Source: Acidobacteriota bacterium (GTDB taxonomy: Bacteria > Acidobacteriota > Terriglobia > Terriglobales > Acidobacteriaceae). From it: a stretch of 64,000 nt of DNA. Of the stretch, positions 28,301 through 34,928 are shown piece after piece. Below the pieces are notes generated by a model. It was not told the origin of the DNA. It ran no database searches and was given only the letters and a program-made list of their open reading frames with translations. Positions within the stretch are counted from its first letter, which is position 1. Each line of letters begins with the position of its first letter. Both the position numbers and the translations under genes were made by a program. The stretch lies in contig JAJXZT010000049.1 in NCBI GenBank assembly GCA_021779935.1, forward strand, positions 62,001 through 126,000, written 5' to 3'.

Positions 28301-29795
28301 GAATCCAATGCTCACCGCGTCGTTCATGGGCTTTGTCAACGGCGATACCGCGGCTTCGCTCGGCGGCACACTGAGTTGCACGACCGCGGCCACGGCTTCG
28401 AGCACCGTCGCGGGCAGTCCGTACGTCATCGCCTGCTCGGGCGCCACCTCGTCGAACTACAGCATCAGTTACGTGCCCGGCACGCTGACTCTCACGCCCG
28501 CAGCCTTGAGCGTCACCGCCAACAACCAGTCGCGACTTTACGGCGACGCCAATCCGACGCTCGATGGCACGCTCACAGGCGCCGTCGCCTCCGACGGCAT
28601 CACAGCCAGCTACGCCACCACGGCGACCGCCGCCAGCGCCATCGGTCCCTACCCAATCACCGCGACGCTCGTCGATCCCAACAGTCGCCTGGCCAACTAC
28701 ACCGTCACCAACACCCCGGCCACGCTGACCGTGAACGCCGCGCCGTTGACGGTGACGGCCGATAACGCCACGCGCGTCTATGGCATCGCCAACCCGGCCT
28801 TCACCGGATCGGTCACTGGTGCCAAACTCACCGACACGTTCACCGAGAGCTTCGCGACCACGGCCACGACTTCATCGACGGTGGGAACGTACGACATCAC
28901 TCCGTCGGTGACCGGAGCGAACCTGTCGGATTACACCGTGACGACAACGAAGGGCACGCTCAACATTACCCAGGCCTCCACCTCGGTCGCGCTGGCATCG
29001 AGTGCGGCCCATGCGTTGCGCTCGAACCCGGTAACGCTGACCGCGACGGTCACCTCGACCTCGTCGGGCACACCCACCGGCAGCGTGCAGTTCTTCGACG
29101 GCACCACTTCGCTCGGCACGGTGACCCTCGATAGCAGTGGCCACGCCGCGTTCACCACGAGTTTGCTGTCGGTCGCCACGCATAGCATCACCGCGCAGTA
29201 CAGCGGCGATACCGAGTTCGCCACTTCCACTTCGAGTTCGTTCTCCGAGGTGGTCGAGGACTTCAACTTCAACATCGGCATCGCCAGCGTGCTGAGCGCA
29301 ACGGTGCTGCCCGGCGGCACCGCGACTTACACGTTGCAGGTCTCGCCGACCGGTGCAAGCAGCTTCCCCAGTGCCGTCGCCTTGAGTTTGAGCGGACTGC
29401 CCGCCGGTGACAGCTACACCATCACTCCGGCCACCATCGCCGCCGGTAGCGGTGCTACCACCGTGACCGTTACCATCACTACGACTAAGAACGTTGCCAT
29501 GGTCATGCCCATGAACACCGGCAACGGACGCCTGCCGTTCCTGCCGGTAACATTCGCCATGATGCTGCCGTTCTTCGGAACGCGCCGTTCGCGCCGCCTG
29601 CTGCGCAAGCTGCCGCGTAATATGCTCATGCTATTACTTGGCGCAATCCTGCTGACGGGCACGCTGGCCATGACCGCCTGCGGTGGTGGCGGCAATGGCT
29701 TCTTCAAGGATTCGCCGCAGACCTACACGCTGACCGTGACCGGCACTGCCGGTTCGCTGCAACATTCGCAAAGCCTGACATTGACGGTTCAATAG
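19392..29795 (+). CDS. giant secreted multidomain protein (NHL / FG-GAP / beta-helix / MBG / Ig-like repeats)
   Basis: About 3,467 residues with a signal peptide ending near LSAQTAHF. Approximate order: NHL propeller (40-293); choice-of-anchor/ASPM-like Ig domain (295-403); second NHL propeller (413-666); further Ig-like domains; FG-GAP/VCBS repeats with Ca-binding DxNxDG motifs such as DFNGDGYPDIAVVD (1040-1383); third NHL propeller (1633-1880); CSLRDAI-type right-handed beta-helix (2106-2486); MBG/YDG domains including two near-identical 86-residue units (2781-2953); and a terminal Ig-like domain interrupted by a hydrophobic segment with LAMTACGGGG. Adhesion or surface-display function is inferred. 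The ATG at 19392 is chosen for its signal peptide. A small outer-membrane protein gene follows 9 bases later. Confidence 0.85.
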   Translation: MSANLLATASAIRSKVVSVCLLSALLLLAAPTLSAQTAHFSYAQQTIGSGLSFPASVAEDSSGNVFIADYSNGRVLKETPSGSGYTQTTIGSGFSIPVGVAVDSSGNVYVSDNGLNEVVKETLSGGTYTQSTIASGFAGSLGVAVDSSGNVYTSDRSGKVFKETPSGGSYTQTVILTGFSNPVGLAVDGSGNLYVGDGITNQVTKEIWNGSGYTQMTVGSGLNSPGGVAVDGNGNVYIADYYNKRVLKETLSSGVYTQTTLIGGLGGPEGVGVDGDGNVFVADSAGNQVLKLSTAGVDFGSVAVGASSSAVSLTFTFDSSGFGVPLKVVTQGATGQDFTDAGTGTCTTHGTSYAYSTGTTCTVNVIFSPKYAGLREGAAVLEDSSGAPIATAYVYGIGTGPQVVFEPGTQSVLFNSGLSLPAGVAVDGSGNIYISDESNSRVLKETPSGGGSYTQTTVGSGLNGPFGVAVDGSGNVYIADTNNNRVLKETPSGSGYTQTTIGSGFNQPAYPVVDGRGNLYFSDFGNNRVIEETPSGGGSYTQTTLFTGLNGPIGVALDNGGNIYIAQANGNDVLKETPSGGGSYTQTTVVSGLNSPYGLAVDSSGSLYIADSLNNRVVKESPSGGGSYTQTTIGSGLNAIFGVGLDSSGNVYIADSYNNQVLEVNVATLPSLTFASTAVGTTSSDSPQTVTLDNIGNAALTFPIPGAGNNPSIAAGFDLDNSSTCPQLSSSSGSAGTLAAGASCTDVINFTPVSGGNIIGSLSITDTNLNASPSVTQTISLSGTATQASQTITFTPPATPITFTTSPITLSASASSGLPITFTVTSGPATVTGDQLTLTGIGTVAVTASQAGDAEYLPATSVSNSIVVNQATTSTALAVSSNSIAGGSVLTLTATVISGGNNVAPGLVSFYERSTYGANTVNTPLYTAELVNGAATYKLFPGVGARTYFAKFRATTDFAKSVSSIQTVTVTGAATATTTTIQSSGGAGAYTLTATVAGTNLLAPPTGNVSFLDMSNGNLSLGTAALSGANVNANAAPASAFPVGQPATAVAVADVNGDGIPDLIVANLTLGPDGVSVLLGNADGTFQPAVNYNTGSAPCAMAIADFNGDGYPDIAVVDEDSDTVTILLNNGNGTFTLKSSPATGHMPISVVAGDFNGDGIVDLAVSNNNLSGTGSVSILIGNGDGTFHTAVPYAIHDQPTQIVAGDFNGDGITDLAVADAAPTANDVSILLGNGDGTFTVQSTYPAAGTHPNSLAVGDFNNDGKLDLAVANITSQNVTILLGNGNGTFTTTPSSPTTGAGPFAIVSGDFNHDGKPDLAVVNSGDNTVSVLGGNGDGTFRAGVTFAVGGTPTGVAAGDFNGDGMLDVVTANRDDWDVTVLLNTSTVSATATLNNVSIPGGGTHNIAASYPGDTNNTASSSSTISLTGTPISTTTSISVSPATTVPTGVSLQLSAAVAPFPADNYAATGAIVYYDGATLLGTASVGAPSISVTLAPGAHTLTATYVGDTNFATSTSGTAAVDILPPAAAFPNTAVGATSSQQTVTLYFTTGGTPATINVLTEGAPNLDFKQVSGGTCSTSTAYTASQICTANVTFSPSAPGPRSGAVVLRDGSGNVLAMAYLNGVGQGPQVVFDPGAPSTLANGFSVPDGLAMDGAGDIYASSAGSNNVIKIAAGTGTKSTVATSGTTVYSVAVDGAGNVFYTNQSGTKVWEVDAATGAVSSLAFSGLNSPLGIAVDNAGDVFVSDFSNDNVVELPWGGSGYGAQRFVVGGLNGPVGLAPDNLGNIYVADSQNNRVIKVNVSTGSYTAIGSGFNTPRVLGLDAAGDLYIGESGTGLLSEVEAGSGTQTTVASGLGILTGLIVDPQGNLYSCSELASTVLKFDRTTPPSLTFAATHAGFTSSDSPQTVTLDNIGNAALTFPVPGSGNAPTISSGFTLSNTSTCAQLTSSSGSSGSLSSGSVCTYLVTFSPTVAGANNGTLVIGDNSLNASPSTTQSILLSGPGLPGPAAQFVVSAPATALVGIPFNITVTAYDAYNNLVSTYNDTVHFTSTDASALLEAYTTLTSGTGTSLAELVTPGTQTITATDTVSAAITGTSGNITAVIPNFVVTVPTDTTSGTASNCTVQNLPGALPDANCSLRDAIAAADAVSTATVTPTITFASWLTGGRAATITLANGYLDLAKNVKITGPGASLLNVSGNNASNVFTVESGVTASITGLTIENGKAGFSGGGVSNQGTLTLSSCSVSNNSASEGGGIYNTGTLTISGCTLSGNSAIALGGFLVNTGTATISTSTISGNTVPSTGDDAGIYVFADTGQTAALTLTESTVSGNSGGKGVIDAWSQNGGNAVPGTITAHFTNDTIAGNNCDWGVGAYALNNSTQSTTFHGTVVAGNSGSQFTTEGSGASITSGGYNLFSDTSFDSYKVASDITSTDPVLSALGNYGGSTQTMALLPGSPAIDVGDPTDNSNDQRGDAVYNTVRDIGAFESQGFSLTKISGDSQTITAGTAFGSPLVVGVTANNAAEPVSGGVVTYTAPATGASLSPATSTVTIASGKASLTATANNVDGTYNVTASAVGAPSPVTFSETNQQITTSLTPTVMPSATFDYGAPAPAISVALTPSNATGITASDFTATLDGTTALTVTAGTGNTYNIVLPSTPLSVGGHSIQVAFAGTVTYKTSNTTINLTVNQATSSVSGTTPTMTYGQTGSSTITVAGEFSGAGIAVPSGTVTYAIDGGATQSATLTSGSATISVPILSAGAHSIVLSYGGDTNYQSSTGTVNFTVAKAALTVTADNASKTYGDVDPTLTATITGFVNGDTASVVNGSASLSASGTAGATRPAGTYTITPTLGTLTASNYTFTTFNTGTLTVNQAALTVTADNKSKTYGDVDPTLTSTITGFVNGETASVVSGSASLSASGTAGATRPAGTYTITPTLGTLTASNYTFTTFNTGTLTVNQAALTITANNQTRVYGVANPMLTASFMGFVNGDTAASLGGTLSCTTAATASSTVAGSPYVIACSGATSSNYSISYVPGTLTLTPAALSVTANNQSRLYGDANPTLDGTLTGAVASDGITASYATTATAASAIGPYPITATLVDPNSRLANYTVTNTPATLTVNAAPLTVTADNATRVYGIANPAFTGSVTGAKLTDTFTESFATTATTSSTVGTYDITPSVTGANLSDYTVTTTKGTLNITQASTSVALASSAAHALRSNPVTLTATVTSTSSGTPTGSVQFFDGTTSLGTVTLDSSGHAAFTTSLLSVATHSITAQYSGDTEFATSTSSSFSEVVEDFNFNIGIASVLSATVLPGGTATYTLQVSPTGASSFPSAVALSLSGLPAGDSYTITPATIAAGSGATTVTVTITTTKNVAMVMPMNTGNGRLPFLPVTFAMMLPFFGTRRSRRLLRKLPRNMLMLLLGAILLTGTLAMTACGGGGNGFFKDSPQTYTLTVTGTAGSLQHSQSLTLTVQ
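27735..28250 (+). repeat. tandem 258-bp coding repeat (two units) in the MBG region
   Basis: Units 27735-27992 and 27993-28250 are in phase and nearly identical at base level: both encode 'A(A)LTVTADN.SKTYGDVDPTLT' through an SGTAGATRPAGTYTITPTLG stretch to 'TFNTGTLTVNQ'. A third, more diverged unit starts at 28251. The high identity of the two units implies a recent duplication or ongoing homogenisation, and a likely site of length variation between strains. Confidence 0.9.
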
Positions 29796-29804
29796 GAGAG
29801 GGAA

Positions 29805-30386
29805 GTGAACAAGCTGACAGTTCTGTTGGGAATCGTTGTGCTGTTTGCCATGGTTGCGGTCGCGCAGACGGACAAAACCGCTTCACTGCCGAAGGGCGAG
29901 ATCTCCTTCAACTACGTCAACACCCGCGCCGACTTCGCGCCCAGCGAAGCACCCGCCTTCCACCTCCAGGGCATGAGCATGGATGGCGTCATCAACCTCT
30001 ATCACGGGCTCGGCCTGGCGGGAGAACTCGCGGGCGAACATGCCGGACAGATCAGCTCGGCGGGCGAATCGCTCTCCCTGTTCAGTTACATGGCTGGCCC
30101 GCGCTATTCGCATCCGGTGGGGGATCGCTTCACGCCTTATGTGCAGGGACTGTTTGGACGCGTACACGGCTTCGATTCAATGTTTCCAGAGGCGGGCGGC
30201 ACCGCACCGTCTGCCAACGCATTCGCCATGGCGCTCGGTGGAGGGCTCGAAGTCCGCCTGCCCCACCATCTCTCGCTGAAAGCCCTGCAGGCCGACTACT
30301 TCAAAACCGATCTCCCCAACGACTACGCCAACCACCAGAACAACTTCCGCCTCACCACCGGAATCGTTTTCCGCTTCGGAAAGTAG
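29805..30386 (+). CDS. small outer-membrane beta-barrel (porin-like) protein
   Basis: A 193-residue protein with a signal peptide (MNKLTVLLGIVVLFAMVAVA), starting at GTG behind GGAGAGGGAA. The mature part has alternating amphipathic strands such as LSLFSYMAGPRYSHPVGDRF, TPYVQGLFGRVHG and NNFRLTTGIVFRFGK. The C-terminus ends in F-R-F-G-K, close to the aromatic C-terminal signature of barrel proteins. It resembles the OmpA-like/opacity 8-strand barrels annotated as 'outer membrane beta-barrel protein' in Acidobacteriota. It starts 9 bases after the giant gene and probably shares its transcript, so a role in anchoring or presenting that protein is possible. Confidence 0.78.
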   Translation: MNKLTVLLGIVVLFAMVAVAQTDKTASLPKGEISFNYVNTRADFAPSEAPAFHLQGMSMDGVINLYHGLGLAGELAGEHAGQISSAGESLSLFSYMAGPRYSHPVGDRFTPYVQGLFGRVHGFDSMFPEAGGTAPSANAFAMALGGGLEVRLPHHLSLKALQADYFKTDLPNDYANHQNNFRLTTGIVFRFGK

Positions 30387-30390
30387 CCGG

Positions 30391-30415
30391 CGTGGATGCG
30401 GCGTGCTCATCCACG
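30391..30415. terminator. hairpin between convergent genes
   Basis: An 8-bp stem (CGTGGATG / CATCCACG) with a nine-base loop lies in the short gap between the barrel-protein gene and the convergent LysR gene. No T-tract follows on either strand, so this is only a candidate bidirectional terminator. Confidence 0.3.
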
Positions 30416-30500
30416 GCACGCCTGGCGGACATACTAATAATAAGGATACGTGGCCCGATTCCATCTGCCGCCTTGTTTCTTGTCCGCTCACGTTGTCGCC

Positions 30501-31397
30501 TCATGGTGTCTGCGTGTCCAGCGCCGTTTTCAGGAACATGGCAACTGCTTCCGTCAGTGCCCGCGGCTGTGCTGTGATCGGCATCGCAAGCGCCTGGTGA
30601 CGAAAGAGTTGCTTTCCTTCAATGCGCATCGTATGGAAAAACTTACTCGACTCTTTCAGTGCGTATTCCGGCAACATGGAATAGCCGAATCCCGTCTCCA
30701 CCAGGCCTTTGATTGCCTCCGTGTCCGCGGCTTCCATCACCACGCGCCGGCGCAGACCTAGTTCGTCGAGAAACCGGTCGATCACGCCGCGCATATTGCT
30801 CGACTTCGGATACAACAGAAATGACGCCCCCTCCAGCTCCTTGCGACGAATATTGCCGATGTGGTGTCCGTGTACGCGCGTCGGCGACGGACGCAGCAGA
30901 AGAAGTTCCTCGTCAAACAGGGGAACGATGCGCAGCGTAGTGTCAGGTACGGGCAGCGAAATCAGCCCAAGGTCGAACTGCCGGTCCACCAGTCCCGAGA
31001 CAATTTCCTCCGTCGCCAGCACCGTGACGTGCAGATCAAGGTGCGGGAACTGTCTGCGCAGCTGACGGAATGGCCGTCCCAACCGGTAAATCAGCGTCGT
31101 CGCTCCCGTGGCGAAATGGAATGGCCGAACGTCGCGCACGGGATCGTTCGCGAACTCCTCCTTGATCTGCTGAAAACGCAGAATGACCGATTTGGCGTGC
31201 TCTGCCAACCGCAGCGCCGCCGGTGTCGGCATCAGTTTTCTGCCGGAACGCACGAACAGGTCCACGCGTAGATCGGCGGCCAGCGACTGGAGTTGCAGAC
31301 TGACTGCCGCTGGTGACAGATGCAACTTCTCCGCGGCTCGTGTCAGCGTGGGAGACTCAAGCACGGCAAGAAATAGCTCAAGCTGATAGATATCCAT
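30501..31397 (-). CDS. LysR-family transcriptional regulator
   Basis: A 298-residue LysR-type regulator. An N-terminal winged helix-turn-helix (MDIYQLELFLAVLESPTLTR, then AAEKLHLSPAAVSLQLQSLA) is followed by a linker helix and a periplasmic-binding-protein-like effector domain (about 90-290; GATTLIYRLGRPF, LISLPVPDTTLRIVPLFDEE). The ATG at 31397 is preferred because the HTH starts right after it; an in-frame ATG at 31451 is possible. It is divergent from the GH28/altronate dehydratase/SDR genes, the usual arrangement for a LysR regulator and its target operon, so sensing a galacturonate-pathway metabolite is likely but unproven. Confidence 0.88.
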   Translation of the reverse strand: MDIYQLELFLAVLESPTLTRAAEKLHLSPAAVSLQLQSLAADLRVDLFVRSGRKLMPTPAALRLAEHAKSVILRFQQIKEEFANDPVRDVRPFHFATGATTLIYRLGRPFRQLRRQFPHLDLHVTVLATEEIVSGLVDRQFDLGLISLPVPDTTLRIVPLFDEELLLLRPSPTRVHGHHIGNIRRKELEGASFLLYPKSSNMRGVIDRFLDELGLRRRVVMEAADTEAIKGLVETGFGYSMLPEYALKESSKFFHTMRIEGKQLFRHQALAMPITAQPRALTEAVAMFLKTALDTQTP

Positions 31398-31484
31398 CGT
31401 CCCATCCATGGCGTCCATGGGCTTGCCGCGGAGGGCGGCATCGAGCTTCATTGGACCGGTAAACTGGTGTGCCGCGACCTATTG

Positions 31485-31507
31485 TACGTTAATTAAAGTT
31501 AAACGTA
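31485..31507. promoter_or_regulatory. imperfect palindrome in the lysR-GH28 divergent region
   Basis: TACGTTAA-TTAAAG-TTAAACGTA is an imperfect inverted repeat in an unusually AT-rich patch (to about 31525) of an otherwise GC-rich sequence. LysR regulators typically bind T-N11-A palindromes between divergent genes, so this is the best operator candidate. The remaining sequence to 31829 holds a terminator hairpin (separate entry) and no supported gene. Confidence 0.4.
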
Positions 31508-31679
31508 TTATTTATATCTTTAAGATGGACACAACAATGCCTGCGGCCTAACTTCACTTGGTTGGCTAGTTGCGCCGCCAGCGAGCGGACTGGCTGCGGC
31601 GCGGGCTTGCGTCATGGTCCGGGGCGCCGTGGTGTCGTGCCAACAAGGTGTTTTCGAGGCTCCTCCCATACAGCCTTGG

Positions 31680-31713
31680 GTGGGTCGCTGGTCGTGGATA
31701 AGTGGCGACCCAC
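31680..31713 (+). terminator. intrinsic terminator in the leader of the GH28 operon
   Basis: A 9-bp stem, GTGGGTCGC (31680-31688) with GCGACCCAC (31705-31713), loop of 16 bases, followed at once by ATTTTTTTGG. It is a well-formed rho-independent terminator on the plus strand, 116 bases before the GH28 start and downstream of the likely divergent promoter. Two readings are possible: it ends a short upstream transcript or small RNA, or it acts as a conditional attenuator for the pectin genes. Confidence 0.65.
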
Positions 31714-31829
31714 ATTTTTTTGGTTTCAACAACGGGGATGAGCAACTTGTTCTTCCGGCGGATGGAAAATCGAACCTGGCAATCCAATATCGTCGTGAAA
31801 TCTCATCGAGCATGTCGGAGCGTAATGGA

Positions 31830-33278
31830 ATGAAAAATCGGCGCGAGTTTATGAAAACAGTCCTCATCGGTGGTGGCGCTTTGTTGGCCGCTCCCGCTCT
31901 GTTACGCGGCGACACCGCCGGCGTACTTGACCCGATCCGCGGCGCCGCTTCGGGTTCCGATGATGTCTGGATTCAGGTTCCCCGGATTCTCGCGCGAATC
32001 AAGCCCCCGATTTTTCCTGACCGCGACTTTCTCATCACCAAATACGGTGCTGTGGGCGACAACAAATCCGACTGTACCGAGGCTTTTGCGAAAGCGGTTG
32101 CCGCCTGTCATGCGGCCGGGGGTGGCCGTGTCGTGGTTCCCGCCGGAGAGTTCATGACCGGTGCCATTCGCTTGCGGAGCAATGTCAACCTGCACGTCAG
32201 CCACGGCGCCACCATCCGTTTCACGCGCGACACGAAAAAATATCCGCTTGTCTTTACGCGCTGGGAAGGCATGGAGTTGATGAACTTCTCGCCGTTCATC
32301 TATGCCTTCGAGGAAGAAAATGTCGCCATCAGCGGCAAGGGCACCATCGACGGTTACGCCGACTGCGACCACTGGTGGCCGTGGAAGGGCCGCTTGAATT
32401 GCGGCTGGAAGAAGGGCGCTCCCAGCCAGGAGAAGGATCGCAACCATCTCATGGCGCTCGTCGAGAGCGGTGCTCCCGTCAGCCAGCGTGTCTTTGGCGA
32501 AGGCCATTTTCTGCGTCCGCAATTCATTCAACCTTATCGATGCAAGAATGTGCTCATCGAGGATGTCACTTTGCTCAACTCTCCCATGTGGCAGGTGCAT
32601 CCCGTGCTCTGTACCAACGTCACGGTGCGCAGGCTCACCATCAGCAGCTTCGGCCCCAACACTGACGGCTGCGACCCCGAGTCGTGCACGGACGTTCACA
32701 TTCAGGATTGCTTCTTCAACACCGGCGATGACTGTATCGCCATCAAGTCCGGCAGGAATGCCGATGGCAGGCGCCTCCACGTTCCCTCCAGTAATTTTGT
32801 GATTCAGGGATGCCATATGAAGGACGGCCACGGCGGCGTTACCGTCGGCAGCGAAATTTCCGGCGGAGTTCATCATGTATTCGCCGAGAACTGCCGCATG
32901 GACAGTCCGCATCTCGACAGTGCCGTGCGCATCAAGGACAACGCCATGCGCGGCGGCCTGCTTGAACATATCTACGTGCGAAATATCGATGTCGGACAGG
33001 TCGCCCTCGCCGGTCTTTCCATCGACTACAACTACGAGGAAGGCGACAAGGGGAACTTCACTCCTATCGTTCGCGACGTCGAAATTCGAAACTTGAAAAC
33101 AAGGAAGGCGGACTACGCGTTGTACCTCCGCGGATTCAAGAACGCTCCGATCTATGACATCAGCGTTGTCGATTGCGACTTCGAAGGCGTCGCTAAGCCG
33201 AACGTGATCGAGAATGTGAAGGGCCTTTCCCTGCGCAACGTGATCATCAATGGCACGCGCGTCGACAAGGCGAGCTAG
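31830..33278 (+). CDS. glycoside hydrolase family 28 polygalacturonase-like enzyme
   Basis: A 482-residue secreted pectin-degrading enzyme that would hydrolyse alpha-1,4-galacturonosyl (or related) bonds. A Tat-type signal (KNRREFMKTVLIGGGALLAA) precedes the parallel beta-helix. All GH28 signatures are readable in order: NTDGCDPES, NTGDDCIAIKSG, DGHGGVTVGSE and AVRIKDNAMRGG, supplying the Asp triad, catalytic His and substrate-binding Arg/Lys. The ATG at 31830 is chosen because GGAG lies 9-12 bases upstream; the open frame extends further back without Tat-signal sense. It is divergent from a LysR gene and is followed 12 bases later by altronate dehydratase, so depolymerisation and monomer catabolism are linked. 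Confidence 0.9.
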   Translation: MKNRREFMKTVLIGGGALLAAPALLRGDTAGVLDPIRGAASGSDDVWIQVPRILARIKPPIFPDRDFLITKYGAVGDNKSDCTEAFAKAVAACHAAGGGRVVVPAGEFMTGAIRLRSNVNLHVSHGATIRFTRDTKKYPLVFTRWEGMELMNFSPFIYAFEEENVAISGKGTIDGYADCDHWWPWKGRLNCGWKKGAPSQEKDRNHLMALVESGAPVSQRVFGEGHFLRPQFIQPYRCKNVLIEDVTLLNSPMWQVHPVLCTNVTVRRLTISSFGPNTDGCDPESCTDVHIQDCFFNTGDDCIAIKSGRNADGRRLHVPSSNFVIQGCHMKDGHGGVTVGSEISGGVHHVFAENCRMDSPHLDSAVRIKDNAMRGGLLEHIYVRNIDVGQVALAGLSIDYNYEEGDKGNFTPIVRDVEIRNLKTRKADYALYLRGFKNAPIYDISVVDCDFEGVAKPNVIENVKGLSLRNVIINGTRVDKAS

Positions 33279-33290
33279 GGAATCGTTGCG

Positions 33291-34862
33291 ATGAGTACGT
33301 CAAGAAAATCCTGCGACCCGCTCCAGCGTTATGCCATCGTCGTTCGCGAAGAGGACAACGTAGCCGTCGTTAAGAAGGCAACCATTGCGGGCCTTTGCCT
33401 CGAAGATGCCCACGGACGCACCGTCGAAGTCCGCGAAGAAATTCTTCCTGGCCATCGCTTTGCCACGCGCCACATTCCCAGCGGCGATTTTGTAATCCAG
33501 TATGGCGAGCCAATCGGCACCTCCCTCGGCATTCGCTCCGGCGACGCCGTGACGCACGCTAACATGACCGATGACGTTCCTGTGGTTCGCGACGTTCCGG
33601 AGAACCTCCACTCTGCTCCGCCTGATTATTTTCCGGAAGGTCAGCGCGCGACATTCATGGGTTTTCGCCGTCCCGATGGACGCGTAGGCACGCGCAACTT
33701 CATTCTCATTGTTCCCACCAGCATGTGCGCCAGCCACGAGGCGCAGCAGATATCGATGCTGGCGGAATTCACGCTCTATAGCCGCGAGAAGTATCCGAAC
33801 GTGGATGGCGTAACGGCGATTCCGCACAACAAGGGTTGCGGCTGCCAGGATGGCACGCCCGTGGAAGTGTTGTTGCGCGTGCTCTCGAACTACGCGGATC
33901 ATCCCAACGTTGGCGGTGTGGTTCTGCTGGAACTTGGCTGCGAGAAGACGAACCTCTCCGTGTTGGAATCGCACATGCAAAGGCTTGGCCGGAAATTGGA
34001 CAAGCCAGTGGTGCGCATTGGCATCCAGCAGGCGGGCGGAACGCAGGCGGCCATCAGGGCCGGCATGGATGCGGTCGAACGCATGTTGCCGGAGATTAAC
34101 CGTGCCACGCGTCAGCCTGTGCCGGTCAGCGAACTTGTTCTCGGTGTGAAGTGCGGCGGGTCGGACGCGTTCTCCGGTATCTCCGCGAATCCTGGTCTCG
34201 GACGCGCGGCGGATTTGCTCGTTCGCTCCGGCGGAACCGTGCTGATCACAGAGGTTCCGGAGTTCTGCGGTGCCGAGCATATCCTGGCCCGGCGCGCAAA
34301 GGATGCGGATACCGCGCGTGCCGTCTATCGCATGGTCGACTGGTACAAGGAGTACGCAGAAAAATCTGGCGCAAGACTTGGCGAGAATCCCAGCCCTGGA
34401 AATATCAAGGGCGGATTGTTGAACATCACCATCAAGTCGCTCGGCGCAATCGCGAAAGCCGGCACCACGCGTGTGGAAGGCGTTACTGACTACGCGGTGC
34501 CTCCCGGTGGCAGGGGACTCCAGTTGATGCAGGGGCCTGGTTACGATCAGGAATCCACGCCTGGCCTGGTGGCCGCAGGCGCAACCGTCGTTGTTTTCAC
34601 CACTGGCCGGGGATCCACGATCGGCAACGCGATCGCGCCCGTAATCAAGCTGGCCTCGAACAACGATGTGTTTCGTCGCATGGCGGGCGATCTTGATCTG
34701 TCGGCGGGTGATGTTCTCGAGGGTTCTGCGTCAATCGATGACGTCGGGGCAGCGGTCTTCGAACACATTCGCCGGGTTGCGAGCGGCGACATAGAGGCCA
34801 AGGCCGAGGCTCTGAAGCATCGTGAATTTCAGGTGTGGGCCGAGTCTGCCATCTCGCTCTAG
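33291..34862 (+). CDS. uxaA: altronate dehydratase (UxaA family)
   Basis: A 523-residue enzyme of the altronate/galactarate dehydratase family, dehydrating D-altronate to 2-keto-3-deoxygluconate in galacturonate catabolism. The N-terminal SAF-like domain (about 10-100) is followed by the catalytic domain with FMGFRRPDGRVGTRNFILIV, NKGCGCQDGTP, VVLLELGCEKTN and GVKCGGSDAFSGISANPGLG. Its cysteines fit the Fe-binding sites of the family. Galactarate dehydratase (GarD) belongs to the same family, so the substrate is inferred from the GH28 gene upstream. It probably belongs to one operon with the GH28 and SDR genes. Confidence 0.85.
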   Translation: MSTSRKSCDPLQRYAIVVREEDNVAVVKKATIAGLCLEDAHGRTVEVREEILPGHRFATRHIPSGDFVIQYGEPIGTSLGIRSGDAVTHANMTDDVPVVRDVPENLHSAPPDYFPEGQRATFMGFRRPDGRVGTRNFILIVPTSMCASHEAQQISMLAEFTLYSREKYPNVDGVTAIPHNKGCGCQDGTPVEVLLRVLSNYADHPNVGGVVLLELGCEKTNLSVLESHMQRLGRKLDKPVVRIGIQQAGGTQAAIRAGMDAVERMLPEINRATRQPVPVSELVLGVKCGGSDAFSGISANPGLGRAADLLVRSGGTVLITEVPEFCGAEHILARRAKDADTARAVYRMVDWYKEYAEKSGARLGENPSPGNIKGGLLNITIKSLGAIAKAGTTRVEGVTDYAVPPGGRGLQLMQGPGYDQESTPGLVAAGATVVVFTTGRGSTIGNAIAPVIKLASNNDVFRRMAGDLDLSAGDVLEGSASIDDVGAAVFEHIRRVASGDIEAKAEALKHREFQVWAESAISL

Positions 34863-34928
34863 CGCTATTTGTAGAATCGATATGTGTAAATGTTATAAAA
34901 GTCACAAAAAGGAATCGCGAAATATTCA

